This document shows positions 1 through 7,034 of a stretch of DNA of 64,000 bases, in pieces. The DNA comes from F23-B02 sp963625685. GTDB lineage: Bacteria > Bacillota > Clostridia > Oscillospirales > Oscillospiraceae. Within the stretch, counting starts at the first letter, position 1. Each line of letters starts with the position of its first letter. The translations under genes were made by a program, and so were the position numbers. The stretch spans positions 1-64,000 of the forward strand of contig CAVFTR010000002.1 in assembly GCA_963625685.1 (NCBI GenBank). Direction: 5' to 3'. The notes under the pieces are model-generated. The model ran no database searches and was not told the DNA's origin. It saw only the letters and a list, made by a program, of their open reading frames with translations.

Positions 1-101
1 AGCAAAATGATAGCACCTGTTCAGACCGTTTTGTTCCTTCTTTTCAGAAGGAGCGAATGGTTTGCAGGTTGCGCTATCATATCAATCCTATACTAAGAGC
101 G

Positions 102-149
102 AAAAAGGCTCTGCTGACTTTCTGTGAAAGAAGGTCGGCAGAGCTTTTT
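102..149. terminator. Bidirectional hairpin terminator
   Basis: A-run, a stem pairing GGCTCTGC..GACTTTCT with AAGAAGGTC..GCAGAGC, then TTTTT. It would end the minus-strand HTH gene that follows and shield the element from outside transcription. Similar gagcT..TCTGACTT hairpins recur at 12.36, 17.32 and 54.27 kb. Confidence 0.7.
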
Positions 150-165
150 CTATTTATGCAGGGTA

Positions 166-501
166 TTATTTTTTGCGCAAGACATTTGAAACAGTGGATT
201 GCGATATATCCAACATTGCTGCAATGGTTTCTTGATTAATTTTTTGTTTGCAGAGATCTTTGATAACTTCGTTTCTTTGAACTGTTGAGGTGATTTCGGG
301 AAGTCGATGAATTGTTTCGGAAACAACGCCAGAAGCGGTCACGGTCTTTATTAAGGTTGTTCCGTCATCTAATACAGCTCGCGCAATTCTAGCACCTGTT
401 TTTTTGTTTGGCTTAAACGCAAGAGAAACGATATTTGTAGCGGTTTTTCCAATTCTCTGAAGGTCTGCATTCTTGAATACGTTCATCAGACTGGCTGCCA
501 T
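166..501 (-). CDS. Small HTH-domain DNA-binding protein
   Basis: A 111-residue protein. The last 35 residues (NQETIAAMLDISQSTVSNVL) form a clear helix-turn-helix of the Trp repressor/sigma region 4 kind; the first 75 residues are basic with no family I recognise. The ATG at 501 follows a GGAGGG ribosome binding site by about 8 bases. An AT-rich stretch of repeated TAATATTATA (about 525-560) lies upstream and could hold its promoter and operator. It sits at the left edge of the mobile element next to the Xre repressor, so a regulatory role in the element is likely but inferred. Confidence 0.6.
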   Translation of the reverse strand: MAASLMNVFKNADLQRIGKTATNIVSLAFKPNKKTGARIARAVLDDGTTLIKTVTASGVVSETIHRLPEITSTVQRNEVIKDLCKQKINQETIAAMLDISQSTVSNVLRKK

Positions 502-576
502 GTATTATCCCTCCAAAATTATTAAAGTAATATTATAATAATATTATATTAATAAAATGTCAAGAGCATTTGGACT

Positions 577-1110
577 TTATTTTCCTGAGTTTCTATCACT
601 TAACTCAACAGCAAGCATATCGCTGAGTTCCTGAGACGGCGTGATTTTGTGCCACTGTCCAGAGGTGTCATACTCAGGATAATGGTACCGCCAGCGGTCG
701 TATTCATCCTGCGTGATCTCACCTGCTTTCAGTTTTGCAGCAACTGCGCCCCAAGCGGCAAGCATCCGGTGAAGCTGCGCTGCATCTCGTCCTTTGTGGA
801 TATGAACACGCAGATGCACCTCATCATCACATTCGCAGACTTCGAGACCGTACCGGTCTTCCAGTGTGAACAGCGTGTGCATCAGTCCGATATAGGAGTC
901 AATGTCCGGTACGTCCAGCGCTTTCGGAGAAACATCAAGTACCTTTGCCATTGCAGCGGTTACATCTGCTTTTGGGGTTCTGGAACCATTCTCGTATTGC
1001 GCAAGCCGGACGTCCGCGGACTTTTCAGGGAAGCCCAACGCCATGCCAAGATATTTCTGTGTCATGCCCCGCAATCTGCGGAAAAAGTGGATGCGTTCAC
1101 CAATCGCCAT
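577..1110 (-). CDS. Xre-family phage/ICE-type repressor
   Basis: A 177-residue protein with an N-terminal cro/C1 helix-turn-helix (residues 3-60; GERIHFFRRLRGMTQKYLG and a following recognition helix) and a C-terminal region of about 110 residues ending TPSQELSDML. I prefer ATG at 1110, 9 bases after AGGAG; an in-frame TTG at 1119 touches the ribosome binding site and is less likely. It is divergent from the excisionase-integrase operon, with palindromic CTAAGC/GCTTAG boxes between them, so it probably represses excision and transfer. A diverged copy of only its C-terminal tail lies at 12417-12494. Confidence 0.8.
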   Translation of the reverse strand: MAIGERIHFFRRLRGMTQKYLGMALGFPEKSADVRLAQYENGSRTPKADVTAAMAKVLDVSPKALDVPDIDSYIGLMHTLFTLEDRYGLEVCECDDEVHLRVHIHKGRDAAQLHRMLAAWGAVAAKLKAGEITQDEYDRWRYHYPEYDTSGQWHKITPSQELSDMLAVELSDRNSGK

Positions 1111-1156
1111 AAAAGACAACTCCTGTTTCTAAATTGACATCAATAAGTATAGCAGA

Positions 1157-1272
1157 AATGCTTAATATCGTCAAGAAGGAACTAAACGTATATGCTTAGA
1201 AAAATGCGCAAAATACTTGACCTAAACTAAAATGTATAGTAATATAAGAGAGAACTAAGCAAATAAGCTTAG
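1157..1272 (+). promoter_or_regulatory. Promoter of the excisionase-integrase operon with repressor boxes
   Basis: A sigma70-like promoter: TTGACC (1217-1222), 17-base spacer, TAATAT (1240-1245). Just downstream is a perfect inverted repeat CTAAGC-AAATAA-GCTTAG (1255-1272). Further GCTTA half-sites (about 1160 and 1195) lie upstream, toward the divergent repressor gene. The layout is that of a repressor-controlled lysogeny-type switch. Bases 1273-1447 are an apparent untranslated leader in which I see no convincing gene. Confidence 0.6.
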
Positions 1273-1447
1273 ACGCAAAACTGAATGACCGTCCAAAGGA
1301 TATTTTCTCTGGGGAGGCAGGCGATGATAGGAGCGTGCCAAGGAGAAAAGAAAACGGCACAGCGCCGAAAAGGGTTGCCTGTCAGAGTCCTGCGGATAGA
1401 ACGGCATAAGAAATCAACAACAAATCAGAAAGGAAAGTATTTTGCCT

Positions 1448-1645
1448 ATGGCAGAACAATCGTTTATGAGAGTTGAAGAAGTGGCGCAGGAATTAGGCGT
1501 GTCCAAGTCCTATGCCTACAAAATCGTGCAGAAGCTCAATCAGGAGCTGAAAGAAAAGGGATACCTGACCATTTCAGGGCGGGTAAACCGCAAGTATTTT
1601 CAGGAAAAAGCCTGCTATGGAGGGCTGGAAAGGAAGGATTCATAA
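1448..1645 (+). CDS. xis: Excisionase / helix-turn-helix directionality factor
   Basis: About 65 residues with a MerR/excisionase-type winged helix (VEEVAQELGVSKSYAYKIVQ) at residues 5-30, the usual size for the Xis partner of Tn916-like tyrosine integrases. The stop overlaps the integrase start. ATG at 1448 is chosen; an in-frame TTG at 1442 has better spacing to the GAAAGGAAAG site and may be used instead. Such proteins bind the attachment arms and steer the integrase toward excision. Confidence 0.8.
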   Translation: MAEQSFMRVEEVAQELGVSKSYAYKIVQKLNQELKEKGYLTISGRVNRKYFQEKACYGGLERKDS

Positions 1646-2718
1646 TGGCAGTCTATAAGGAAGAAAAAACGAACACATGGCGCGTGATCTACCGCTATAC
1701 GGACTGGACAGGAGAGCGCAAGCAATCGCAAAAGCGCGGTTTCAAGACAAAGCGGGAAGCACTGGCTTGGGAGCGTGAACAGCTCAATAAATCCACCGCC
1801 GATCTGGATATGACGTTTGCGAGCTTCGTGGAGCAGTACACGGCAGATATGAAGACCCGTATCAAGGAAAACACATGGGCAACGAAAGACCATATTATCC
1901 GTACCAAGCTGCTGCCCTACTTCGGAAAGTTGAAAATGTGCAACATCACAGCGCAGCAGATCATCACCTGGCAAAACGAACTGCTGGATCATAAGGATGA
2001 AAACGGCAAGAAATATTCGCCTGTCTATCTCCGCTCCGTGAACAGTCAACTCAGTGCCATCTTCAATCATGCCGTGCGATACTACAATCTTCGAGAAAAC
2101 CCATGTAAAAAGGCCGGCAGCATGGGCAAAAAGAAAAGCCGTGAGATGCTTTTCTGGACAAAAGATGAATATCTGAAATTTGCCGAAGTTATGATGGACA
2201 AGCCGCTATCCTTTTACGCCTTCGAAATGCTCTACTGGTGCGGCATCCGCGAAGGAGAACTTCTGGCGCTGACACCCGCAGATTTTGATTTTGAAAAATG
2301 CACCGTGTCAATCACAAAATCCTATCAGCGCTTGAATGGACAGGATTTGATCACAACGCCCAAAACCGAGAAAAGCAACCGCATCATAAAAATGCCGCAG
2401 TTCCTCGCAGATGAAATGCAGGACTATCTGAAACAACTCTATGGCATTGAGCCAAATGACCGGATGTTCGCGGTTACAAAGAGCTATCTTCACCGTGAGA
2501 TGGACAGAGGCGCAAAGGAAGCAGGCGTTAAACGTATTCGGATTCATGACATCCGCCATAGCGCAGTCTCGCTGCTGATTGACATGGGATTCTCCGCAAC
2601 AGCGATTGCCGACCGCGTAGGGCACGAGAGTATCGACATCACCTATAATTACGCGCACCTGTTCCCGTCCAAGCAGACGGAAATGGCAGAAAAGCTGAAT
2701 ATGGAAAGGGGTAATTAA
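1645..2718 (+). CDS. int: Tyrosine recombinase (integrase)
   Basis: A 357-residue site-specific recombinase. It has an N-terminal AP2-like arm-binding domain (1-60), a SAM-like core-binding domain (about 60-150) and a C-terminal catalytic domain. Catalytic residues are visible: Arg in CGIREGELLAL, the box His-x-x-Arg in HDIRHSAVSLL, the second His in VGHESI, and Tyr in TYNYAHL. It would integrate and excise the element at the attachment-like sites described at 12.1-12.3 and 17.1-17.3 kb. The family is that of Tn916/ICE integrases of Firmicutes. Confidence 0.95.
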   Translation: MAVYKEEKTNTWRVIYRYTDWTGERKQSQKRGFKTKREALAWEREQLNKSTADLDMTFASFVEQYTADMKTRIKENTWATKDHIIRTKLLPYFGKLKMCNITAQQIITWQNELLDHKDENGKKYSPVYLRSVNSQLSAIFNHAVRYYNLRENPCKKAGSMGKKKSREMLFWTKDEYLKFAEVMMDKPLSFYAFEMLYWCGIREGELLALTPADFDFEKCTVSITKSYQRLNGQDLITTPKTEKSNRIIKMPQFLADEMQDYLKQLYGIEPNDRMFAVTKSYLHREMDRGAKEAGVKRIRIHDIRHSAVSLLIDMGFSATAIADRVGHESIDITYNYAHLFPSKQTEMAEKLNMERGN

Positions 2719-2720
2719 AA

Positions 2721-3056
2721 ATGTCACTGAAAAACCGAGACAACCACAACCGCTGGCGCAACAAGACCGTTTCCTTCCGGGTGTCCCCAGAGGAAGACCA
2801 GCAAATTGAAACCTTTGTCAAGCTCTCCGGGCTGACCAAGCAGGACTACATCACCCGCCGCCTGACTTGCAAGGATGTTGTGGTACAGGGCAATCCGCGA
2901 GTTTACAAAGCGCTGCGCGACCAGCTTGCCGCCATGCTGGACGAGCTGCGGCGCATTGAGACGGGCGGCAGCGTGAGTGACGAGCTGTTGGATGTGATTG
3001 AAATGATTGCCGCCATCATGGACGGCATGAAAGAGGAAAATGCCTATGGAAAATGA
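2721..3056 (+). CDS. mobC: MobC-like relaxosome accessory protein
   Basis: A 111-residue protein with an N-terminal ribbon-helix-helix-like segment (NKTVSFRVSPEEDQQI, then LSGLTKQDYITRRL), the signature of small mobilisation proteins that bind oriT and help the relaxase. It starts 2 bases after the integrase stop and overlaps the ATPase gene by 11-17 bases, so it is co-transcribed. The predicted partner is the MobV relaxase at 4940-6202. The assignment rests on this pattern and context, not on an alignment. Confidence 0.65.
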   Translation: MSLKNRDNHNRWRNKTVSFRVSPEEDQQIETFVKLSGLTKQDYITRRLTCKDVVVQGNPRVYKALRDQLAAMLDELRRIETGGSVSDELLDVIEMIAAIMDGMKEENAYGK

Positions 3057-4218
3057 AATCTGCAAAAAGAAAACGACCGCCCCGGACACATCTGTTGGCG
3101 CAGATGATGGGCAGCCGCTTCACAATTCAACTGAGAACAGTATATCCGCTTTTGAAGAAGAAATCAACGGTGATTTTCAAAACAGCGAGGAAAGTCTGGA
3201 TGAAATCTATCGCAGGATGCAGCGGTTGACTGACCCGCATTACCTGCACACGATCTCCATGACCGAGCTGTACCAGACCGCGTATCAGAGCAGACCGCCG
3301 ATTATCGACGGCTTGCTCTATGCGGGCGCGTACATCCTCGCAGGTGCGCCGAAGATCGGCAAGTCGTTTCTGGTGGCGCAGATCGCCTATCATGTCAGCA
3401 CGGGCGAAGCTCTGTGGGGTTACGAAGTCCACCCCGGCACGGTGCTGTACCTTGCGTTGGAGGACGATTTTCAGCGCATCCAGAGCCGAATGTTTATGAT
3501 GTACGGCGTCAACGACACCGACCGGCTGCACTTTGCAACCGCTGCGGGCAAGATCGGAAACGGGCTGGATGAACAGCTTGAGAATTTCGTGCGGGAGCAT
3601 CCCGACACCAGACTCATTATCATCGACACCATGCAGAAAATCCGCGAGGTTGGCGGTGAGGCGTACAGCTATGCCAGCGATTATGAAATCATTGGTCGGC
3701 TCAAGCAATTTGCCGACAAGCACTGCATCTGCGTTCTGACTGTCCACCACACCCGCAAGCAGCCAGCCGGTGACAGCTTCGAGATGATCTCCGGTACAAC
3801 AGGACTGCTCGGCTGCGCGGACGGTTCGCTGCTCATGCAGAAGAAAAACCGCACGGCATTGGAGGCAACCATCGACGTTGTTGGGCGCGACCAGCAGGAT
3901 CAGATTCTCTATCTGAAAAAGGATGCCGATACGCAGATTTGGAATCTTGAAAAGATGGAAAACGAGCTGCACAAAGAGCCGCCCGATCACGTTCTGGAAT
4001 CCGTTTCGAAGCTGGTGTCAGCAGAACAGCCGGTATGGACAGGCTCGCCATCCGAGCTTGCCGATGCCATCCATGTCGGCATGGCGGCAAATGCCTTGAG
4101 CAAGTACCTGAATGTCAAGTCCGGTAGGCTGCTGGATGAATACCATGCCCGCTATGAAAACAAGGTCCGGCACGAAGGGCGACGTATCACGCTGACCTTT
4201 GTAACCGCAAACGAATAA
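3046..4218 (+). CDS. RepA-like AAA ATPase (RecA-fold helicase-type)
   Basis: About 390 residues. The Walker A motif is GAPKIGKSFL (near residue 105), a Walker B-like LIIIDTMQ lies near 195, and VLTVHHTRK follows; these are typical of plasmid RepA/DnaB-like hexameric ATPases in integrative elements. The C-terminal 80 residues look like a small winged-helix domain. Two in-frame starts exist (3040 and 3046); the second is better spaced from GAGG. A cluster of GCGACGG repeats follows the gene. This suggests the excised circle may replicate, which is inference. Confidence 0.75.
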   Translation: MENEICKKKTTAPDTSVGADDGQPLHNSTENSISAFEEEINGDFQNSEESLDEIYRRMQRLTDPHYLHTISMTELYQTAYQSRPPIIDGLLYAGAYILAGAPKIGKSFLVAQIAYHVSTGEALWGYEVHPGTVLYLALEDDFQRIQSRMFMMYGVNDTDRLHFATAAGKIGNGLDEQLENFVREHPDTRLIIIDTMQKIREVGGEAYSYASDYEIIGRLKQFADKHCICVLTVHHTRKQPAGDSFEMISGTTGLLGCADGSLLMQKKNRTALEATIDVVGRDQQDQILYLKKDADTQIWNLEKMENELHKEPPDHVLESVSKLVSAEQPVWTGSPSELADAIHVGMAANALSKYLNVKSGRLLDEYHARYENKVRHEGRRITLTFVTANE

Positions 4219-4223
4219 GCTGC

Positions 4224-4296
4224 GCGACGGCTGCGACGGTTGCAACGGTGAAAATGATACCACCCAAACAGCCGTCGCAATCGTTGCGACCGTCGC
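4224..4296. repeat. GCGACGG repeat cluster (possible iterons or hairpin)
   Basis: Two direct copies of GCGACGG (4224-4230, 4233-4239) face two inverted copies, CCGTCGC (4272-4278, 4290-4296), across about 30 bases. The 96-base gap between the RepA-like gene and the next gene is almost wholly taken up by them. They could be initiator binding sites or a transcript hairpin. Confidence 0.45.
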
Positions 4297-4314
4297 GGAA
4301 AGGAGCAAAACAGA

Positions 4315-4569
4315 ATGAAAACCGTACAAATCCCCTATGACCTGTTTCTCGACCTCGCCATGTACCATCTGCGGGGTGAGGATGATTACGAAGAAGAAAT
4401 CCGTCAGGGCTTGGAGCAGAAGCTCGACGCCATGCTGAACCGGAAGCTCTATTCCCGGTATAAGACGGCACCGACCGAGGAAGAACGGGAGCAGGCACGG
4501 CAGGAATACCTTGATCGGCGCGGCGTTCCCCAGAGCTATCGTTGGACTGTTTCTCCTTGGGAGCTGTAA
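4315..4569 (+). CDS. Conserved small element protein, function unknown
   Basis: An 84-residue, highly charged, probably all-helical protein (many Glu/Lys/Arg; LRGEDDYEEEIRQGLEQKL). It is preceded by AAAGGAG with good spacing. I recognise no domain that gives a function. Its place between the RepA-like gene and the oriT/relaxase unit suggests a role in element maintenance or transfer, which is inference only. Confidence 0.55.
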   Translation: MKTVQIPYDLFLDLAMYHLRGEDDYEEEIRQGLEQKLDAMLNRKLYSRYKTAPTEEEREQARQEYLDRRGVPQSYRWTVSPWEL

Positions 4570-4772
4570 CAGGAGCGTGCCACGCTCCTGTTGCTGGCAG
4601 ACAAGGTAGCGCATTGGCTGCTATCCCCTCGCGTCCCCCGTCCCCATCGAAAACTCCGCAGAGTTTGCGATGGATGTGAGCAGAAGATTATGCGCAGGAG
4701 CCGCCTGCAAATAAGCTGCTGACCACGCCGGTTTTTGCGGGTTGTATAAACACTGCAAACCGCAAAACCGGC
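4568..4772. repeat. Long inverted repeats upstream of oriT
   Basis: Within the 370-base gene-free stretch 4570-4939 are two strong hairpins. AACAGGAGCGTG-C-CACGCTCCTGTT spans 4568-4592. A stem of about 17 bp with one bulge pairs GCCGGTTTTTGCGGGTTG (4727-4744) with CAAACCGCAAAACCGGC (about 4755-4772). Neither is followed by a T-run, so they are not simple terminators. Single-strand origin or transfer structures are possible. Confidence 0.5.
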
Positions 4773-4810
4773 AGAGGCATCCGCAGATGCCGCATACCCC
4801 CCGCATCCCC

Positions 4811-4894
4811 CTCGGAGAGCCCACGATACTTTGCAGCCGCAGGATGAAAGTATCATAGTGGGTTATTACACTTCCGCAGAAGTGCCTCTCCGAA
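4811..4894 (+). other. oriT: Candidate MobV-type origin of transfer (oriT)
   Basis: An 8-bp inverted repeat GATACTTT/AAAGTATC (4825-4832, 4847-4854) runs into ATAGTGGGTTAT (4855-4866), which closely resembles the nick region of pMV158 (ATAGTGTGTTAT, cut between G and T). It is followed by a perfect hairpin CACTTC-CGCA-GAAGTG (4869-4884). CTCGGAGAG (4811) can also pair with CTCTCCGA (4886). The MobV relaxase gene starts 45 bases later, the usual arrangement. Confidence 0.75.
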
Positions 4895-4939
4895 AGCTCC
4901 CCCGTCCTGCACAATCTGAAATCAGGAGGTAAACTGCCT

Positions 4940-6202
4940 ATGGCAAGAGGCGACGGTATTCACCGTACCAGCGCAAGAAACGCAAGAATGAAAGACACGG
5001 ACATCGACAACGCACAGGCGCACAACGAGCGCGAAAAATCGTCGTATGTCAATCAGGACATCGTTCCTGAACGGACGCCATACAACGTCCATTTCAAAAC
5101 ACCAACCGCCGGGTATAAGGAGATGTTCGAGCAGATGCGCTCCGACGGCGTGATCTCCACACGCGGTTTGAAAGCAGACGCCGAGAAATTCGGAGAGTTG
5201 ATCTTCGACGTTAACTCCGCGTACTTCTTCAATCACGGCGGCTATGAGTTCGCAAAACAATTCTACACCGATGCGTACAAAGCCGCAATCAAAATCGTCG
5301 GCGGCGAGCAGTACATTCTGTCGGCGGTCATGCACGCCGACGAGCGCAACCGCGCCATGTCCGACGCGCTGGGGCAGGACGTGTACCACTATCATCTTCA
5401 TGTGATCTATATCCCCGTTGTGGAGAAACAAATCCTGTGGTCGAAGCGCTGTAAGGATAAATCTCTGGTGGGGACGGTCAAGGAAACGATTCAGCAGGTC
5501 AGCATGAGCAAAAAGTGGGCTTCCAAACCCGCGCTGGACGAGAACGGCGAGCCGATTCTGAGCGCAAAAGGCAAGCCCGTTCTCAAGAAATCCTACAGTG
5601 TTTTGCAGGATGATTTCTTCCAGTATATGCACGACGCCGGGTACGACGATGTGGAGCGCGGCAAACGCGGCAGCTCGGAGGAACACCTGACGGTAACGCA
5701 GTTCAAGGTGCAGCAGGAGCAGGCGCGGCTGGCAGAACTCACGGAGCAGAATCGCCAGCAGGAGCAGCACGCGGCAACGCTCGGCAGGCAGATCGAGAAA
5801 ATCCAGAATCAGCAGGTTGATGTGGCAGCCATCGAAAAGATTGAGGCGAAGCCCATCCCGCTGTCTTCGAAGGTGATATTGGAGCGTTCTGACTATGAAT
5901 CGCTGGCAACGGCAGCGAAGAAGTACGTTACAGCAGAGAAAAAGGAATCCAAGTTGCAAAAGGCTTTGGACGCTGCAAACAGGCTGATTGCAAAGCTCAA
6001 GGTAGAGATCGTCGGTTTGAAGCAGGAGCTTTCCGAGTACAAATCCGTTCGCGGCAAGCTCCGTACATCGGATCTGGAACGTGAAAACGCAGCGCTTCGC
6101 GGAAAAATTCAACGCTATGAGGACGTGATCCAGCACAATAACCTCTGGCATTTCTTCCGTCCGCGCAGAGAAAAAACAGCAATGCGTGACGATGCCCGCT
6201 GA
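4940..6202 (+). CDS. mobV: MobV-family relaxase (Pre/Mob)
   Basis: A 420-residue plasmid recombination/mobilisation enzyme that would nick oriT and lead the strand into a recipient using conjugation machinery from another element. The N-terminal half is the relaxase domain, with the metal-binding His cluster YHYHLHVIYIP near residue 155 and the conserved opening GIHRTSARNARMKDTDIDNA. Residues about 240-400 form a long Gln/Glu-rich coiled coil. It has AGGAGG upstream. No type IV secretion genes are present in the window, so the element is mobilisable rather than self-conjugative, as far as can be seen. Confidence 0.9.
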   Translation: MARGDGIHRTSARNARMKDTDIDNAQAHNEREKSSYVNQDIVPERTPYNVHFKTPTAGYKEMFEQMRSDGVISTRGLKADAEKFGELIFDVNSAYFFNHGGYEFAKQFYTDAYKAAIKIVGGEQYILSAVMHADERNRAMSDALGQDVYHYHLHVIYIPVVEKQILWSKRCKDKSLVGTVKETIQQVSMSKKWASKPALDENGEPILSAKGKPVLKKSYSVLQDDFFQYMHDAGYDDVERGKRGSSEEHLTVTQFKVQQEQARLAELTEQNRQQEQHAATLGRQIEKIQNQQVDVAAIEKIEAKPIPLSSKVILERSDYESLATAAKKYVTAEKKESKLQKALDAANRLIAKLKVEIVGLKQELSEYKSVRGKLRTSDLERENAALRGKIQRYEDVIQHNNLWHFFRPRREKTAMRDDAR

Positions 6203-6235
6203 TGCCGTGTTGAGCTGAGAAAAACGGATTTTACC

Positions 6236-6286
6236 GAATGGGAGCGCCCAGATCGAGTAAGCGTATCATCTGGGCGCTCCCCATTC
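6236..6286. terminator. Strong hairpin after the relaxase gene
   Basis: An inverted repeat of about 18 bp, GAATGGGAGCGCCCAGAT with ATCTGGGCGCTCCCCATTC, around a 14-base loop. Only a weak A-run follows on the plus strand, so it may work as a terminator or a transcript-stabilising structure. Confidence 0.5.
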
Positions 6287-6375
6287 AAAAATCAGCCTGT
6301 TTTTGCGGGTATAGAGCTGAGAAAAAATCTTGAAAACGCGCCTGTTTTTGCAGAACAGGCAGAAGTGGAGGCAAT

Positions 6376-6666
6376 ATGAAAACCGGACTGACTAAACGGC
6401 AGAAAACGACCTGCATCTATTTTGACGAAGCCAGCAAAACCGTCGAAATTCAGACGCATAATACCGCGCTCAAAAAGCGGCTGACACAGTATGCAGCAGA
6501 GCATCCCGATTTGTGCAGGCAGACCGACGATGATGAACGGGGCGGCCTGACCTTCGAGATCGACCGCAGGCGATTTGCTGTTCGCCTGACTGCGCCGTAT
6601 TCGGATACGCGCCGACAGGCAGCAAGTGAGCTTGCCAAGAGAAACGGACTGAAAGGACGAGTGTAA
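6376..6666 (+). CDS. Conserved hypothetical protein of mobile elements
   Basis: A 96-residue basic protein with GGAGG before the ATG. The sequence is a mix of strands and helices (TCIYFDEASKTVEIQTHN; RLTQYAAEHPDLC) with no catalytic motif that I recognise. It follows the relaxase with 170 bases between, which contain a hairpin, and precedes a terminator that closes the mobility module. Function unknown. Confidence 0.55.
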   Translation: MKTGLTKRQKTTCIYFDEASKTVEIQTHNTALKKRLTQYAAEHPDLCRQTDDDERGGLTFEIDRRRFAVRLTAPYSDTRRQAASELAKRNGLKGRV

Positions 6667-6681
6667 ACCATATCAGGCACA

Positions 6682-6722
6682 ACCACCCGCAGGAGTTCGG
6701 ATGCTCCTGTGGGCGGCTTTTT
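6682..6722 (+). terminator. Rho-independent terminator
   Basis: Stem CCCGCAGGAG / CTCCTGTGGG followed by a CGGC step and TTTTTC. It separates the mobility genes from the defence cargo. Confidence 0.75.
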
Positions 6723-6759
6723 CTTTGCAGAGGACATCTCACGTTCTGAGGAGATTATC

Positions 6760-6788
6760 TTGCGAACATCGTCGTTTTGTGCTATAAT
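6760..6788 (+). promoter_or_regulatory. Promoter of the restriction-modification operon
   Basis: TTGCGA (6760-6765), 17-base spacer, TATAAT (6783-6788). The first gene is the small Xre controller, so this promoter is a likely target for it. Confidence 0.65.
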
Positions 6789-6821
6789 ACAATCAGTCTA
6801 AATTTGGAACGGAGAATTACA

Positions 6822-7034
6822 ATGCCTATTTCCTACGATAAGCTCTGGAAGCTGCTGATCGATAAGAAAATGAACCGGACGGATTTGAAGGACGCCTCCG
6901 GTATCAGCTTCAATGTGCTTGCCAAGATGGGAAAAAACGAAGCTATATCAATGGAGAGTTTGTATAAGATTTGCGCTGCATTAGATTGCGGCATTGGTGA
7001 CATAGTGGAGTTTATAAATGATGAAAATGATTGA
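6822..7034 (+). CDS. Xre-type controller protein of the restriction-modification operon
   Basis: A 70-residue single-domain helix-turn-helix protein (LWKLLIDKKMNRTDLKDASGISFNVLAKM). ATG at 6822 follows CGGAGAA; the longer upstream reading frame lacks a site. Its 3' end overlaps the methyltransferase start by 17 bases. Small Xre proteins ahead of type II systems usually time methylase and endonuclease expression when the system enters a new cell. That role is inferred from family and position. Confidence 0.8.
   Translation: MPISYDKLWKLLIDKKMNRTDLKDASGISFNVLAKMGKNEAISMESLYKICAALDCGIGDIVEFINDEND

Noticed and set aside
40..60. Possible left copy of the attachment core (GGAGCGAATGG)
   Set aside because: Only about 10 of 12 bases fit the core and no arm repeats are seen at the expected distance; the left end of E1 may be outside the window.
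57..239. Short plus-strand frame at the left edge
   Set aside because: It runs through a terminator hairpin and over the end of the minus-strand HTH gene.
1285..1476. Open frame of 63 codons before the excisionase gene
   Set aside because: No ribosome binding site, low-complexity basic product, and overlap with the excisionase start; most likely an untranslated leader.
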